Positions 31,001 through 43,400 of a stretch of DNA of 64,000 nt are shown here, piece by piece. How positions within the stretch are numbered: the stretch's first letter is position 1; each line of letters begins with the position of its first letter. A program made the position numbers and the translations under genes. The DNA is taken from NCBI GenBank assembly GCA_043228905.1, contig JBHGNT010000003.1:19530001-19594000 (forward strand). Reading direction: 5' to 3'. This stretch comes from Azolla caroliniana (taxonomy: Eukaryota > Polypodiophyta). The notes beneath the pieces were generated by a model that made no database searches, had not been told where the DNA came from, and was given only the letters and a program-made list of their open reading frames with translations.

Positions 31001-32040
31001 ATTTAAAATGCTCTAAAACCTTAAACATATTAAAATAGGTAAATTTCCCATGTTTGTAAGCTTATTACCATTATTTTTCAAGAGAGAAACATGAAATAAA
31101 TTGTTTGGAGAATCCTAATTTGAGAAAACTTGTTCATAAAGCCTAAATTTAAAAAGTTGTCTAATAAAAATGGAAAAGTGTAGCATTGTGAACATGTGAG
31201 ATGTGGAACTTGCACACTCAATTATTGGTAAGAAGCATTTGTGTGTTGGGGATGTACATCCACAAGGACAACTAGCAATTTCTTATTTTATTTATGTTGA
31301 TGTCATGCAATACGTCGCATTGGCAAAATGTGATTGGTTCTTTAATATCACATGACATAGATAATATACATATCATTTTTCTCAATTCCCCAACCCTTTA
31401 GGCCATTAAGTTTGAAACTCAACGTCAATTTCCAAGGTTGGAATTCAGAATACTAACTGAATTCTCTAACGATTCCCCCTTGATCAAATTTGAATTTAGT
31501 GTGTTCTTGTTATGATAGCATTGCTTTTAATCCCATAGAGGAAAGAAGAGAATGGATTGTTGCCGATCAATCCACACCCTTGTTATGATTAGTGTACAAT
31601 GCAACACTCTACTAGAGTTATGAGAGAGATAAAAAAGGCACACTCCCTATAATATCTTATGACTAGAGGAGCTAGACATTTGTGGTTATGTAGTTGTTCC
31701 TTGTAACATCACATGATTAGACTCATTAGGAGATAGTCATTGAGGACATTATCAATAATATATCATATGACGAGAATTGTTAGAACATACTTACCTAATA
31801 CATATATATCCTTTATATAATAGTAGGTAAGTAGAGTTATTAGAAAGTAATGATGCAACAATGTCACTCCCCATTATAATATCATACTTGACTAGAGTTT
31901 TTATAAGAATGTGGTCACGCGGCGATCACACATTGCTCCCTGTAATATTGGATGAGAGAGTTGTACGAAAGTGGTAAAGACATGACAATGTTCTCCATGA
32001 TGTTCCGTGTTGCGATGGGTCAGATCGACACGAGTTTTGG
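31001..32040. other. AT-rich upstream region of the bHLH gene
   Basis: Weak ~70-bp periodicity at 31630-31900 (ATATCATATGACTAGAG-like words). No genes seen. Confidence 0.35.
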
Positions 32041-32044
32041 GTCC

Positions 32045-32048
<4 letters not shown>

Positions 32049-32100
<52 letters not shown>

Positions 32101-32108
32101 TGTGTGTC
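32049..32108. repeat. (TG)n microsatellite
   Basis: About 30 TG dinucleotides with one CGCG interruption, roughly 450 bp upstream of the bHLH start codon. Confidence 0.95.
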
Positions 32109-32361
32109 TTTGTCTAAACAAGTTACATTAAACATGAGAAAATAATAATGTCATACAAATTGATATGGAGCAGGCCTATGAAGAGGGTGTATTTCAATTT
32201 TCATAGTATGTATAACTTTTTGGTTCTTGCATGCAAAGCACGTGCACGTGAAGGTGGCAAGAAAAACATGCTATAATTAATCTAGTATTGCACGAGCCTC
32301 TCATAAAGTACAAATTTCCATCATAAATTTATGTATTGCCTTCATCACAAAAATAATATAT

Positions 32362-32414
32362 TCATAATAATAATAATAATAATAATAATGGGTGTATTCC
32401 CCCCCCCCTCCCCC
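32362..32414. repeat. (TAA)n and poly-C tracts
   Basis: Ten TAA/ATA units followed by a C-rich run, within 200 bp of the bHLH start codon. They may lie in its promoter or 5' UTR. Confidence 0.9.
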
Positions 32415-32560
32415 TATTTAATGTCATATTTTTGGCAATATTTTTCTCCTTATCCATTCATATAAACTGATTTTTCATCATCATAATTATCACTACTAAC
32501 CATCATCATCATTGCAAGAATTTATCACTAACCATTATTATTGTTATTATAATTAATCTC

Positions 32561-35500
32561 ATGGCTATCAATCCAAACCTCTTTCATCAATTTGCTGGCG
32601 ATGATGATGATGATCATCATCGTGGTACCGATCCCGACACATCCCATATCATTGCCGATGATGAGAACTTGTGGAACTCCATGCATTGCCAGGAGTATCA
32701 TAGCGATGCTGATCCAGTAATTCATAATGCCCCGACGGAGGAGCATATTATTCGTGATGACACCCTAGATTCCGAGGAGGATCATATTATTCGATCCTCG
32801 GAATTACATCGTGATGAAACCCTAGATTCCGAGGAGGAGGATCATATTATTCGATCCTCGGAATTACATCGTGATGAAACCCTAGATTCCGAGGAGGAGG
32901 ATCATATTATTCGATCCTCGGAATTATATCCTCAACATGGTCCGAGCAATATTCTGATCCAAGTAGCCGACACCTTAAATTCCCCGATCGACTCAGCTGG
33001 ATCTCAACCCCGGGAAATTGCCCTAAAACTGGATTCACATAATCATTCTTCTCATATGGGGGCTAGTGATTGCCAGAATCGTCTCCAAGAAACTGCACCT
33101 TTTCATTGGAATATAAAATCCTCGGAATCTAGTCTAAAACGCCGGCATCGAGAAATTACCGTAGATTTCGATCTTATTCAACCCTCGCTGGAATCTAGCA
33201 GAGGACGTCCTCGACAGCACCGAGGGCATACCGTGGAATATTCCGGCGGCGGAGGCGGAGATTCCAGCTCGAGGGAATCTTTGGGCAGCCTGGATAACAA
33301 TTTCAGCAGGCGGATGATTTCCTCCTATAGAACAATATCAATGCTCAAAGACATCATTGATGGATCACATCATGATCAGCATAAACTTCTCCCTTTGAGG
33401 AAAGAATCTGTTGTGTTGCTCGAAGAGGCGAGTAAGGCTGTAGCCATGATCACTAGTAATGCTAATTACTTGCAGCATGAACTTAAATGTTACCCAAAGA
33501 GGAAAGCTATGAGACATTGCAAGAAGAAGAGCTATATTATTAAGCCCATGCATAAAAAACATAGTGAACATTATTGGATGATGATGAATATGGCATCTCT
33601 TTACAAGCAATTGGAATCATTGAGGAAACAATTACCGCCTCAAGCTATAAAGGTATACATTTGATTAATCAAGTAAAAGTGTGTTTTGATTGACCAAAAT
33701 GAAAATGTATGTATTGATTGGTCAATTAAAAGTGTATATCTATCAATTAATCAATTAAAAGTGTGTGTATTGATTGATTAATTAAAAGTGTATAATGTAT
33801 TTATTGATCAATTAAATATATACCGGTTGAGTGTTGTTTGATCTTCTTATACAATTCTATTTGATTTGAGTACTGTTTGATATTCTTACACAAGTCTATT
33901 TGATTGAATATCTTCTCATACAATTATATTTGTTAGGATCATGGAAGACATAACATCTTGTGTTAATCCTAAAGATAATATTAATGTAAGAGCAAACTTA
34001 AGTAATACACATTAATACACACACACGCACATGATACTCATACAACACATGCATACATAGTACTAAATATTGGCACATGGACCAAACTTGTATACATATA
34101 TGCATTGTCACAATTGGTTTTCAAAATTTTATCATTGAATGTTGGTTGGTGGTGCAGGTAACAACTGAAATATCTCCCCTTCCTCGTGAATGTATAATCA
34201 CAAACACATTGGATTACCTAGAGGTCCTAGGAAGAGATGTCCGAGTATTGAAGGAGAGGATCAACCAAATCAATCAAAGTGTTGCTTCCATGGTGAAACC
34301 ATCTAATCTTTCCAAAAACTTAGAGGTATTTTGGTAGATACCTACCTATTAAAGTAAGGATGTTTTTAATGTTTTTCTCTCATTTATATAATGTGTCTTG
34401 TTGGCATGGGTAGCAAATCTTTGGTTCTACATGTCCATACTATAAACACAAACATGTTATGTGTTTCTTGTTGGCATGGGATATGTAATGCCACACATGA
34501 CATCCACCTACATGTTCACCCAAACACATTAGGTGTTTCTTTAGTGCTTCATTATGTATTGAACTCCATTCTTCATGGAACTAAGCAAAGACTATAACCA
34601 TTATACTTATTATTAACTATGAACATGTGTAATTAGGAAGTTAGAAAAATATATTTAATGATCTAGTTCATGATTTTTAACAGGTGCGTGTAACGTTCAC
34701 GTCATGTGGAGAGCTTCAATTACGTGTAACTTGTGCCAAGAGGCAAGGTTTAATCGGAGATTTGATACTTGCTTTGGAGACTCTAGGCGTAGTCTTTGAT
34801 TATGCAAACATAGCATCCCATGACTCCGTCATTACTTTAGAAGCACTCATTACCAAGGTATGTGTGCATATAAATTCTCCCCACTATTGAAAGTTTAATC
34901 ATTATAATTTGTGTCTTCATAAATTATAAGTAATCTATAGTGAATGGGTTTAATATCTTTATTACATATAGACAACACGTACAACTAAGGTATGGACTCA
35001 TGTCCCAAGTTTGTAAATATATGAGCCCAGTATATAGCTCATGTCACAAGTTTGTAAATATATGAGCCAATTATATAGGTAATGTCACGAGTTTGTAAAT
35101 ATATGAGCCTAGTATATAAGTTCACACTGTGGATGACACAATATATCCTGTAAATGATACACTTCCAATATGTCTCCTTCTATGGATGTCACCCTCTTTA
35201 GCTTTCAAAGTTATCCCAATATTTTTCATTGCTATTAATAGACAACGCATTATCTCTTAGGGAAGATTTTTTTATTGGCCCTGTTTGTCTTTACGTGTTT
35301 TCATAATCTAGATAAAATCAACCATACAAAGTCTCTCTTTTTGTAAAGCTAGGGTAGAACACCCTTTTTTTAATGCATTATACTACTTGTGTAAAACTTT
35401 GAGATCTAGACTTGGGAACATAAAACAAATGGATACGTTGTAGTTGGATCCTTGGGGTATCATAAACTTGATAAACTAAATACATACAATGAAAAGAGAA

Positions 35501-35971
35501 TTGTCATGTCTATGCATGTTATGATGCAGCATACAACTTGAAATATGATACTAATGAGCTTTCTAGTCAAGTTAATTGCGAGATAGATGATAAGATCTAC
35601 GTCATATTCTCCTTATCATTAGACCATCACCAATATATTTATCCTCCAATTTCAAGTCTTTCTGGCCATTTAATTTGTTGGCTCTATATTAAGTGAATAG
35701 TTGGGTACTTGACAAGATGGTTAAAAAGTTAATTGTTGGATTGATGATAAGATGTATTTGCAACAATTGTACTCCCCACTCTCTCCCATGCTAAAAAGAT
35801 GCTCTTGAAAATGACTTCCTTGTCATAATCATTTCTTGAACAACTTTCATTGAAATTCTAACTATTTTTTCACATTTTCCTTTTGTATGTTTATTTCAGG
35901 ATAGTGCAGATATTATTGATGAGGAAACAATTCGAGAAGCAATATTAACAACAATTCATAGCGTTGGATAG
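32561..35971 (+). CDS. bHLH-like transcription regulator with ACT-like C-terminus, four exons
   Basis: Predicted join: 32561-33652, 34158-34325, 34684-34857, 35900-35971, giving 501 residues. All introns are phase 0 with GT..AG ends (AAG/GTATAC, TGCAG/GTAACA, GAG/GTATTT, AACAG/GTGCG, AAG/GTATGT, TTCAG/GATAG). Residues 1-300 are acidic and low-complexity, with a 20-residue repeat in three tandem copies (DETLDSEEEDHIIRSSELHR). Residues about 340-364 (LYKQLESLRKQLPPQ) look like bHLH helix 1. Exon 2 starts the loop/helix 2 (ECIITNTLDYLEVLGRDVRV). Exons 3-4 match the ACT-like domain of plant bHLHs (LQLRVTCAKRQGLIGDLI, LALETLGVVFDYANI). The basic region lacks the H-E-R pattern (HSEHYWMMMNM), so DNA binding may be lost. 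Such proteins act as nuclear dimers controlling development. No decay is seen, but the clade and exact name are not resolved. Confidence 0.8.
32739..32931 (+). repeat. In-frame 60-63 bp tandem repeat in bHLH exon 1
   Basis: Three near-identical copies of a unit containing CCTAGATTCCGAGGAGG and ATTATTCGATCCTCGG. The second and third copies are almost identical, implying recent expansion. Lengths are multiples of three, so the frame is preserved. Confidence 0.9.
34997..35119 (+). repeat. ~45-bp tandem repeat in bHLH intron 3
   Basis: Three copies of CATGTCACAAGTTTGTAAAT plus ATATGAGCC..TATATA. Intron 3 (34858-35899, 1042 bp) is otherwise AT-rich with no genes. Intron 1 has a related simple repeat around ATTGATCAATTAAAAGTG (33660-33830). 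Confidence 0.8.
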
Positions 35972-37235
35972 ATTGATATTAGGAGATGATCATGAACCTA
36001 ATAACAAATTGGCATGAAATGTTAGGGTTAGGTCTAAAAAGTGCAAGCGTATAGTGTATAATACACACATACTTACATGCATAGAAAAGACTCTTCACTA
36101 AATTATTTCTAGGTGATCTCTTGTACCAACAACATTGCATAATAATGATTGTATTTGCCACATGCTAATTATGTAAGAATCTTGAGATCAATAATCAATG
36201 AATCAACAATATACAAGCCTGAATTGCATGTGAAATGTACACTTGGTATTTTTACTTTTATGAATTAAAATCATGGATGCACATAATTTCAAGTAACTTG
36301 AACACTAAGATCAATTGATATAATCAAGAACTATAAGATCCACTTTTGCGGAAACATAAGATTCGGGTTTTACAAAAGATCACACAAACATTACATTGTA
36401 GACTTACAAGATTTTATAATAAAGGTACCATCTTTCCTCTCTCTCTCTCTCTAATGATTATATATATAGAAAACACATTAGAAGTAGTGACATTGACTAT
36501 GTGCTACTTTTCAAATATATCTTTGATCGTAAACAAAATTTCTCACATGGTGAATGGACATTAGAATCCAATCATAGAACTTTATGTATTGATGTGAAAT
36601 GTATAAAACGGTTGGAGGTTAGAAGGTCATTGAAGGTACCAAACAACCGTAATCAAGCTTAAACCTTAAACGAGTGGCCATATATTCAAAGATGGTTGAG
36701 GAGATGTTACAAATGAAGAAGCTACAACGTGATGCCACATTAGAATGTAAATGGGACATTAGAATGTAAATGGGAAGCCATCGAGAAAGTTATTTTCACA
36801 TGTACAAACAAGTGCTTTTTCACCAAAGTATATACATTGCAAAGGCATCAAGAAATGTACTTCAAAGAGAAACTAGTTTGATAATGATTCCCATGAAGCT
36901 CAAAGTGTCTTACATGAGTTTGGCTGAGTCAAGGGTAAGGAAAATTATCAAAAACAATTACATGAGTACAAAAGACTTATTCAAAGAAAGAGAAGAATAG
37001 GAGAAGTTATTGAAAAAAAAAATCTAAACATGAGCAAGCACATGCATGTGCTAAAATTTAGGGAAATCTAAAGGGGAAACGTGTAGAGAGTTATCGTGAC
37101 TTAACTCTTATGGACTTGTGTATTCATTGTAAGAATCTATATGAACTATATGTTGTCATAATGATTGATATGTTATGGTTCTCTGTCACATATGCCGAGT
37201 CTCTTTTTTACAATTGAAAAAGTATGCATAGGTAT
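35972..37235. other. Region downstream of the bHLH gene
   Basis: Contains a short CT tract near 36440 and a 76-codon open frame (36770-37000) with no recognised family. No other feature. Confidence 0.35.
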
Positions 37236-37440
37236 TACGAAATTGGCCTCTGGAAAGGCAAGAGATCTTCAATTTATAATGGCAAAATGTTGAAATAGAT
37301 GGAAATTGAACCACATGCATGGATTAATGATATTTTTAATCATGCATTGCAAGATGGCATACCCTACTATTGGACTAGAAAATAGCTTAAACTTTTACAC
37401 AAAGGTGGACTCGATGTAATGATACCCCTAAAGGGTCTTT
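37236..37440 (+). pseudogene. Possible LINE-type reverse transcriptase fragment
   Basis: One frame reads GLWKGKRSSIYNGKMLK, stop, then WINDIFNHALQDGIPYYWT, stop, then LKLLHKGG. This resembles the early RT region of plant non-LTR elements (I..IFN.AL..G.P..WT....PLHKGG). Two in-frame stops and loss of similarity afterwards show decay. The frame crosses the left edge of the 1-kb repeat at 37351. Confidence 0.45.
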
Positions 37441-38348
37441 ATACGAACCTTTGCATTCGTGGTAATATTTAGTAAACCCATTTGTAGAAAAAAGAAGAAG
37501 ACTCATTCTTGTCTAAACAAGTGATTTTGGGTCCTAAATCTTGTTTTATTAGTGTTCAAGTCCTTCACGGTCCTATTCGAGTGGCACATGTATGTGCATT
37601 TGTGCGACAATGACTACCTGAGCATCCTCACGATCTCCACACCCCTCCTCGACCATTTGGTTGGATGGAATCGTGGAGATGATTTTCTATTAGAGCCTTC
37701 CTCACTCATGATGTGAGTTTTTGGCACTAGCGGTCAACTAAAATGCATCGATTTCTTGATGTGGCAATATTTCTGTTAATAATTAGGTAATCAACTACGG
37801 GTTAATTAGTATCTAATTATGCAAGTAGTTAATCACGTATGTGATTAAGCAACGAAAGACTATGTGATGTGTGTGTGAGAGAGAGTAAGGAAATTAAATG
37901 AGAGATAGAGGGGAAATACACTTATGAACAATAAGACAAATGGGAGATGATTAACGAGAATGTAGCTTGAAGACCTTTCTCTCTATTAATATGCATCAAG
38001 TTACAAAAATAACCACAATGAGGTATATATATCTCTCATGTGTAAGGGTGCACATGTTTGAGGAGAATATAGGTACAAGGTTGTAAGTCCTATATTAAAT
38101 GAATTGGGGAGTGGGGGATCTAGAATATATCCCACTCAAATACAAAATCCTATTTAAGGGTTTAAAGTCAACATACTAACTAGATTCTATTTATGTAACT
38201 ACCAAGTTGTTATCTCCTTCCTTGGTGAGAACACCTTCGATTAATCCTAGGGTAATCGGGTGAAGGAATCGTGGTTACGTAGGAATGAGAACACAAGAGT
38301 GACACAAGTTGATCGAGTACGAGAATTGTTGGCCACAATCGGCCTTTA
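37351..38348 (+). repeat. ~1-kb direct repeat, left copy
   Basis: Runs from AAGATGGCATACCC to CACAATCGGCCTTTA, about 998 bp. It is repeated with a few per cent or less divergence at 49752-50745. Contents: the end of a LINE-like frame, an LTR-end-like segment (CAAGTCCTTCACGGTCC .. GCGACAATGAC, 37555-37615) and AT-rich LTR-like DNA (37770-38340, bounded by TGTTAATAATTAGG and GTTGGCCACA). Confidence 0.92.
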
Positions 38349-38349
38349 C

Positions 38350-38789
38350 TATTACCAATTAGGAACACGGTCCGAGGTTAGTCCTTCGACCTAGACCTCC
38401 AAGTGGGTGTGGAACAACGAATAGGCGTCTAAGCGTAATGCGTAGGGGAATGTTCCCTGTAACCTATCAGCGTATAAGGGAGATGGCTACAACCGAATCC
38501 TTAGCAAGGGTTACACTTATGTTCTTACACGCTCAGGTCTTCAAGACACACACAGTGGATTAGCCGTAACTATACACAGAGAATCAGAGAAGATAGAATT
38601 CTATTATGAGATGTTTCTTACATTCCCCAAAATTACACGCTCCCTCTATAAGAGGTTTTCTGCCCTTTATATACGCATTGTCTATTTAGCCGTTCACGCT
38701 TCCTGCGTGAACTGTTACATGCATTATGATCTTATATTATTTCTTATTCCTACGCTCTTGTCCGTCGGTTACTATTCCAGGGGACAACA
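38350..38789 (-). repeat. 3' LTR of Gypsy E1
   Basis: 440 bp, the same length as the LTR at 48483-48922 and clearly related to it. On the minus strand it starts TGTTGTCCCC and should end GGCAACA, but the last bases read GGTAATA: two transitions at the terminus. It directly abuts the 1-kb repeat. Confidence 0.88.
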
Positions 38790-39659
38790 CCTGGCACGCC
38801 TGTGGGACAGTGCCATGGCATGTCAGACCCATCCCGTTAATCCTCTTCTAAAATGGCCCGGCCGTTTGGCTCTGCTACGGTGTCCGCGTCCGGAGGTGAC
38901 GTAGGGCCCGTAGGAGAATCGTGGTGTGGCTCCCCTGTTCGGTCGGGCTGGTTTCTCCCGGAGTCGCAGTCGCCGTGTGTGGGCGGTCCGGGTACGGTGG
39001 GCTCTTCTTGAGCTAGTGGGTTGGGCTCCGCCGTTGTCGTGCTTGCTTTTTCCACCCACGCTTGGGCTTGTCGTCGTACCTCGTCTTGTGCAGCCCAATC
39101 AACTGTTTTTGTTTGCTGACGTGTCGTGACTTGTTGCACTTCCATCGTAATCGTATTGACAGCGGGCCCCTTTTCCTTGCATGCTGGGCATTGCGTGGCA
39201 TAATGCCCGGGTTGCTGACAAATAAAACAATGGATGCTTGATTCACCCTTCTCGGCTCCTGGTGGTGTGTGCCGCTCCCCTAGTGCTACTTGCTCCTCGT
39301 GGTCCGGTCTCGTTTATCGGAATGTACGCGGTGGCTGCTGTTGGTCCCGTCGTTATTCTTGGTGCCGCTCATCCCCTGAGCTTTCGTTGTAACACCGGTG
39401 ATCTCGATATTGCCGTGGCTTACCACGATAACCATTGAAGCCGCCCCGTTTGTTTGTCGGCCAGTGATTCTCGTAGCGCCGACCCCCTTTGGCGTAACTC
39501 GGATGTCCACGATAATCCTCGTCCTCTGGTTCGTCCTCCTCAGAATCGTTGTGATTTCGGCGATTCCGGTGGTGCCGGTCCTCCCGTGGGTTGCGATCCT
39601 TATACCGGGGTCGGTCTTCTTGCCTCCTTTGTTCAGTCCGGTGTGGTTGACGCTGTGTG
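38790..39659 (-). pseudogene. Gypsy E1: gag C-terminus fused to the third-ORF tail (no pol)
   Basis: Reading leftwards: an Arg/Glu/Asp-rich linker (RNRRNHNDSEEDEPEDED), a CCHC knuckle CFICQQPGHYATQC (39190-39240), then QDEVRRQAQAWVEKA. This joins directly to the proline/acidic tail STTTAEPNPLAQEEPTVPGP .. AILEED and a stop 47 bp before the LTR. The same tail ends the coiled-coil ORF at 48435. Protease, RT, integrase and the coiled coil are absent, so E1 is a pol-less deletion derivative. Copia B2 interrupts the linker at 39659. Confidence 0.8.
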
Positions 39660-39967
39660 TGTCGAATACAAGTGTATAATGGACGTATTCACACTATCCC
39701 TTTCTATAGCCCAAGTTTGGGGCATTTGTGTAATTATCATAAAGGGTAGTTGCCCTAAGTCGGTCACTATATATAGTGACCTTGTAACCTTTTTGTAAGG
39801 TTGGGCGTTGTATTATTGCTTTGTGGAATAAAAAGTCTTTTGTGTGTGTGTGTGTGTCTCTCTCTCTCTCTCTCTCTGTGCAACGACCTAGAAACTGTCA
39901 TACGCAGGTATTCAGCACTAATCGTATGCTTCAACGATCTTACGCATAGACGACCTTGTCTCCAACA
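39660..39967 (+). repeat. 5' LTR of Copia B2
   Basis: 308 bp, TGTCGAATAC to TGTCTCCAACA. It includes TATATATAGTGACC and a GT/CT microsatellite. Confidence 0.96.
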
Positions 39968-39969
39968 TC

Positions 39970-39981
39970 TGGTATCAGAGC
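39970..39981 (+). other. Primer-binding site of Copia B2
   Basis: TGGTATCAGAGC, two bases after the LTR; initiator tRNA-Met type. Confidence 0.93.
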
Positions 39982-40460
39982 CTGCACAGTATTCGGTCCT
40001 TCATCCCGCTGTCGGCCGTCGTCTCAGCCTGCACAACATTCGGTTTCTTGCGTCATTCGAAGAAGAGAGAAGAAGAAGAAAAACGAGACTTGCATCTCAT
40101 CACGTTAGATCATCTTCGCTTGGAGTAAGCCAGCAGGTTGTACTCTGTCCCTTGTGATCGTAACCGCTCGAGGTGAAATCCCCTTGTGCAACTTTGACAA
40201 CAACCCAAATTCGTGCTTCATCTGGCTGATCGACATTCGGGAGGATCAGTCGGATCCGTCTCTCTCATTGCTGCAGTCAACCGAAGCAGAATCGGTCCAG
40301 ATAATCGGTTTTAATAATCGGTATTCGGCATATATATCCGAAGCCGAACCGACTCGGGTTCAAATCCGACTAGAACGATATCGGGTGAGCCAACCGGCTG
40401 CACTCCAACAAGGTTCGTAGTCAACTCCGAACCGAGCTTCGTCAACCGAAACCGAATTTG

Positions 40461-43400
40461 ATGGCATCAACATCCGGCTCGTCAGAAATGAGTCTCCGAA
40501 AGTTCGATGGATCGAACTTCAACTTCTGGAAGGAACAAATGCAGGACTATCTCATAGTCAAGGGGCAAATCGATCCCATCGAAAATGAAGAACCTCCAGA
40601 AGGATACAAACCAGTTGAGTGGCAGAAGCTGGACAGAATCGTCCGCGCCACGATTCGGATGCACCTATCGGAGTCGGTATACTTTACGGTGCAATCGTGT
40701 ACGACAGCATTCGAACTGTGGAAAACACTGTCGGACACTTACGAAAAGAAGGTCGCCGCAACGAAGATGTTTCTGATCCGGCGCCTCTACAACTTGCGGA
40801 TGAAAGAATTCGATTCGGTTCAAGCACACCTCAATGAGTACGAAAGCATAAGCTCCCAAATCTCGTCACAGGGGACGGCAATCGAGGATGAACTCAGAGC
40901 AATGATACTCATGAGCAGCCTTCCCTCATCATGGGAAACTTTCGTCACAACTGTGTGCAACGCGTCAACCACGGCTGTTAAATACTCCGAAGTCACGAGC
41001 GCGATCCTGACCGAAGCAGCTCGGAGAAAGTCCTTCGCCAAAGACTCAACAGAAGACGCTTATGTAGTACAAGGTTCGACAGACCGATCGAACATACGAG
41101 GAAGAGATTCCTCACGACCGCCGAACAATCAGCGAAGACGGAGCCAGTCACGGGATAACCGAATCTGCAACTACTGCAAGAAACCCGGACACATCAAAGC
41201 CGACTGCCGCGCACTCAAGAACAAGAACGACAAGTCTCAGAGATCCGACAAGAAGAGTGGCCGGCATGAGGAGATCAATTACGTCAGCTTCTCAGCTGAT
41301 GTGCTACCAGACGACCCGAATATACTATCAATCGAAAATCCAGTCGGATCAGAAGTTCTGCTCACGACTGAAGAATCGAGCACATGGCTCTTAGATTCGG
41401 GCGCGTCATTTCACGTGACTCCTCATCGATCCCAATTCCGGCAATATACGATCCGTCACTCCGACTCAGTTCGAGTCGGTAACTCGCAACACTGTGACAT
41501 CATCGGAATCGGCACAGTAGAGCTCAACCTTGCAGGTGGCTCTACACTTGTACTTCACAATGTCCGCCATGTACCCGAGCTCTCAAGGCCATTGATCTCA
41601 GTCGGACAACTAGATGAAGACGGCATTCGTGCCGGTTTTTCTTCGGGAGGGTGGACACTCCACAGGGGGAACCTCCTGCTTGCTAGAGGACCCAAGATAC
41701 ACTCCCTGTATCCGTTACATGTTACGCTCAGAGAGGGTAACCTGTTTTTGGTGGATATTCCTGTGTCATCACTATGGCACAGAAGATTAGGACACCTCAG
41801 CAAGGCCGGCATCACGCACCTATCTAGAGCCAGATACATCCCCAAACTCTCCTTCTCCGACCATCAATTCTGCGAGCATTGCCAGTATGGCAAACAAGCA
41901 GCCGCATCACACCCGACATCAGCACCAAGAGAAACGAGACCTCTCGATTTGGTCCACTCGGACGTCTGTGGCCCAATGCCGCATCAGTCTCTCGGCGGTG
42001 CCTCTTACTTCGTCACTTTTATTGACGATTCGACTCGAAAGGTGTGGGCTTATCCAATTCACACCAAAGATCGGGTCTCTCGATATTCTCAGATTGGCTC
42101 GCTATGGTAGAAAATCAAACCGACCGAAAGCTGAAATGCTTTCGGACAGACAATGGGGGAGAGTTCAAATCCGAAGAATTCGTCAAATTCTGCCGACAAC
42201 GCGGCATCCGACGTGAATTTACGGCACCACACAGTCCGGAGCAAAACGGGATTGCAGAACGAATGAATCGGACAATCCAAGAAAGGATAGTTTCCATGCT
42301 CCAACACTCCGGACTGTCGGATGGCTTCTGGGCAGAGGCTCTACTCACGGCAGTACACATAATCAATATGTCGCCAAGTAGACCTCTAGGACTTCAAATT
42401 CCTCAGGAACTATGGATCGGCAGTAAGCCGAATTACGACAAGCTGAGGATCTTCGGATGCGAGGCGTACGCCCTTATTCCGAAAGATGATTGCCGAAAAC
42501 TTGCACCTCGGTCCAGGAAATGCATTTTCCTTGGATATGGATCCGACGGCGAAATGGGATACCGACTCTGGGACCCCGAACGCAGGCAAATCGTTCGAAG
42601 TTCGGACGTTGTGTTCAACGAGTCGGCTATGAATCCATCAGTCGAAAAACCGATCGAAGTCCGAAGGGTAACGTTTTCCGATGTGCCGACCCTTCAAGAA
42701 GGCCCCGCTCTCAACACACGGTCAGCTTCACGGGTAGCTGAACCTTACACTACCGACTCGGACAACTCCGACTCGGCACAACAGAATAATCCGCTTTCGG
42801 ACCATCCGACCTCGATACCCGATGCGACCAGTCCAATCATACCTCGACGATCCGAGAGACTGTCGCAACCTCCGGAGAGGTACTCTCCTGGAATTTTCTT
42901 CACCGACGCCGGCGAACCGACGTCTTACGAAGAAGCATCGACATCTGTCGATTCCGCCACCTGGCATCTGGCGATGGAGTCGGAAATGCACTCCATTCGG
43001 GCAAACAAGACTTGGGATCTGGTCGAATTACCTAGGAACCGACGTGCTCTTCCTTGCAAGTGGGTTTATCGACTAAAAGAGACGTCTGATTCGACCACCC
43101 CAAAGTACAAGGCCAGATTAGTTGCGAAGGGCTTCCGACAAGAATATGGCGTCGACTTCGACGAGATTTTTTCACCAGTGGTGAAAATGACAACCCTTCG
43201 TTTTCTGCTCGGCGTCGTGGCAGCCGACAACTTGGAGCTGATTCAGCCAGATGTCAAAACAGCCTTCCTCCATGGTGATCTCGAGGAGGAAATTTATATG
43301 GAGCAGCCAAAAGGCTTCGTGGCAACTGGCCAAGAACATCTAGTCTGCCGACTCAGGAAGAGCCTATACGGCCTCAAACAGGCACCGCGACAATGGTACA

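Noticed and set aside
31926-32135. Minus-strand ORF with a His-Thr run
   Set aside because: Translation of the (TG)n microsatellite.
36770-37000. 76-codon ORF downstream of the bHLH gene
   Set aside because: No family resemblance and AT-rich context. Not enough support for a gene.
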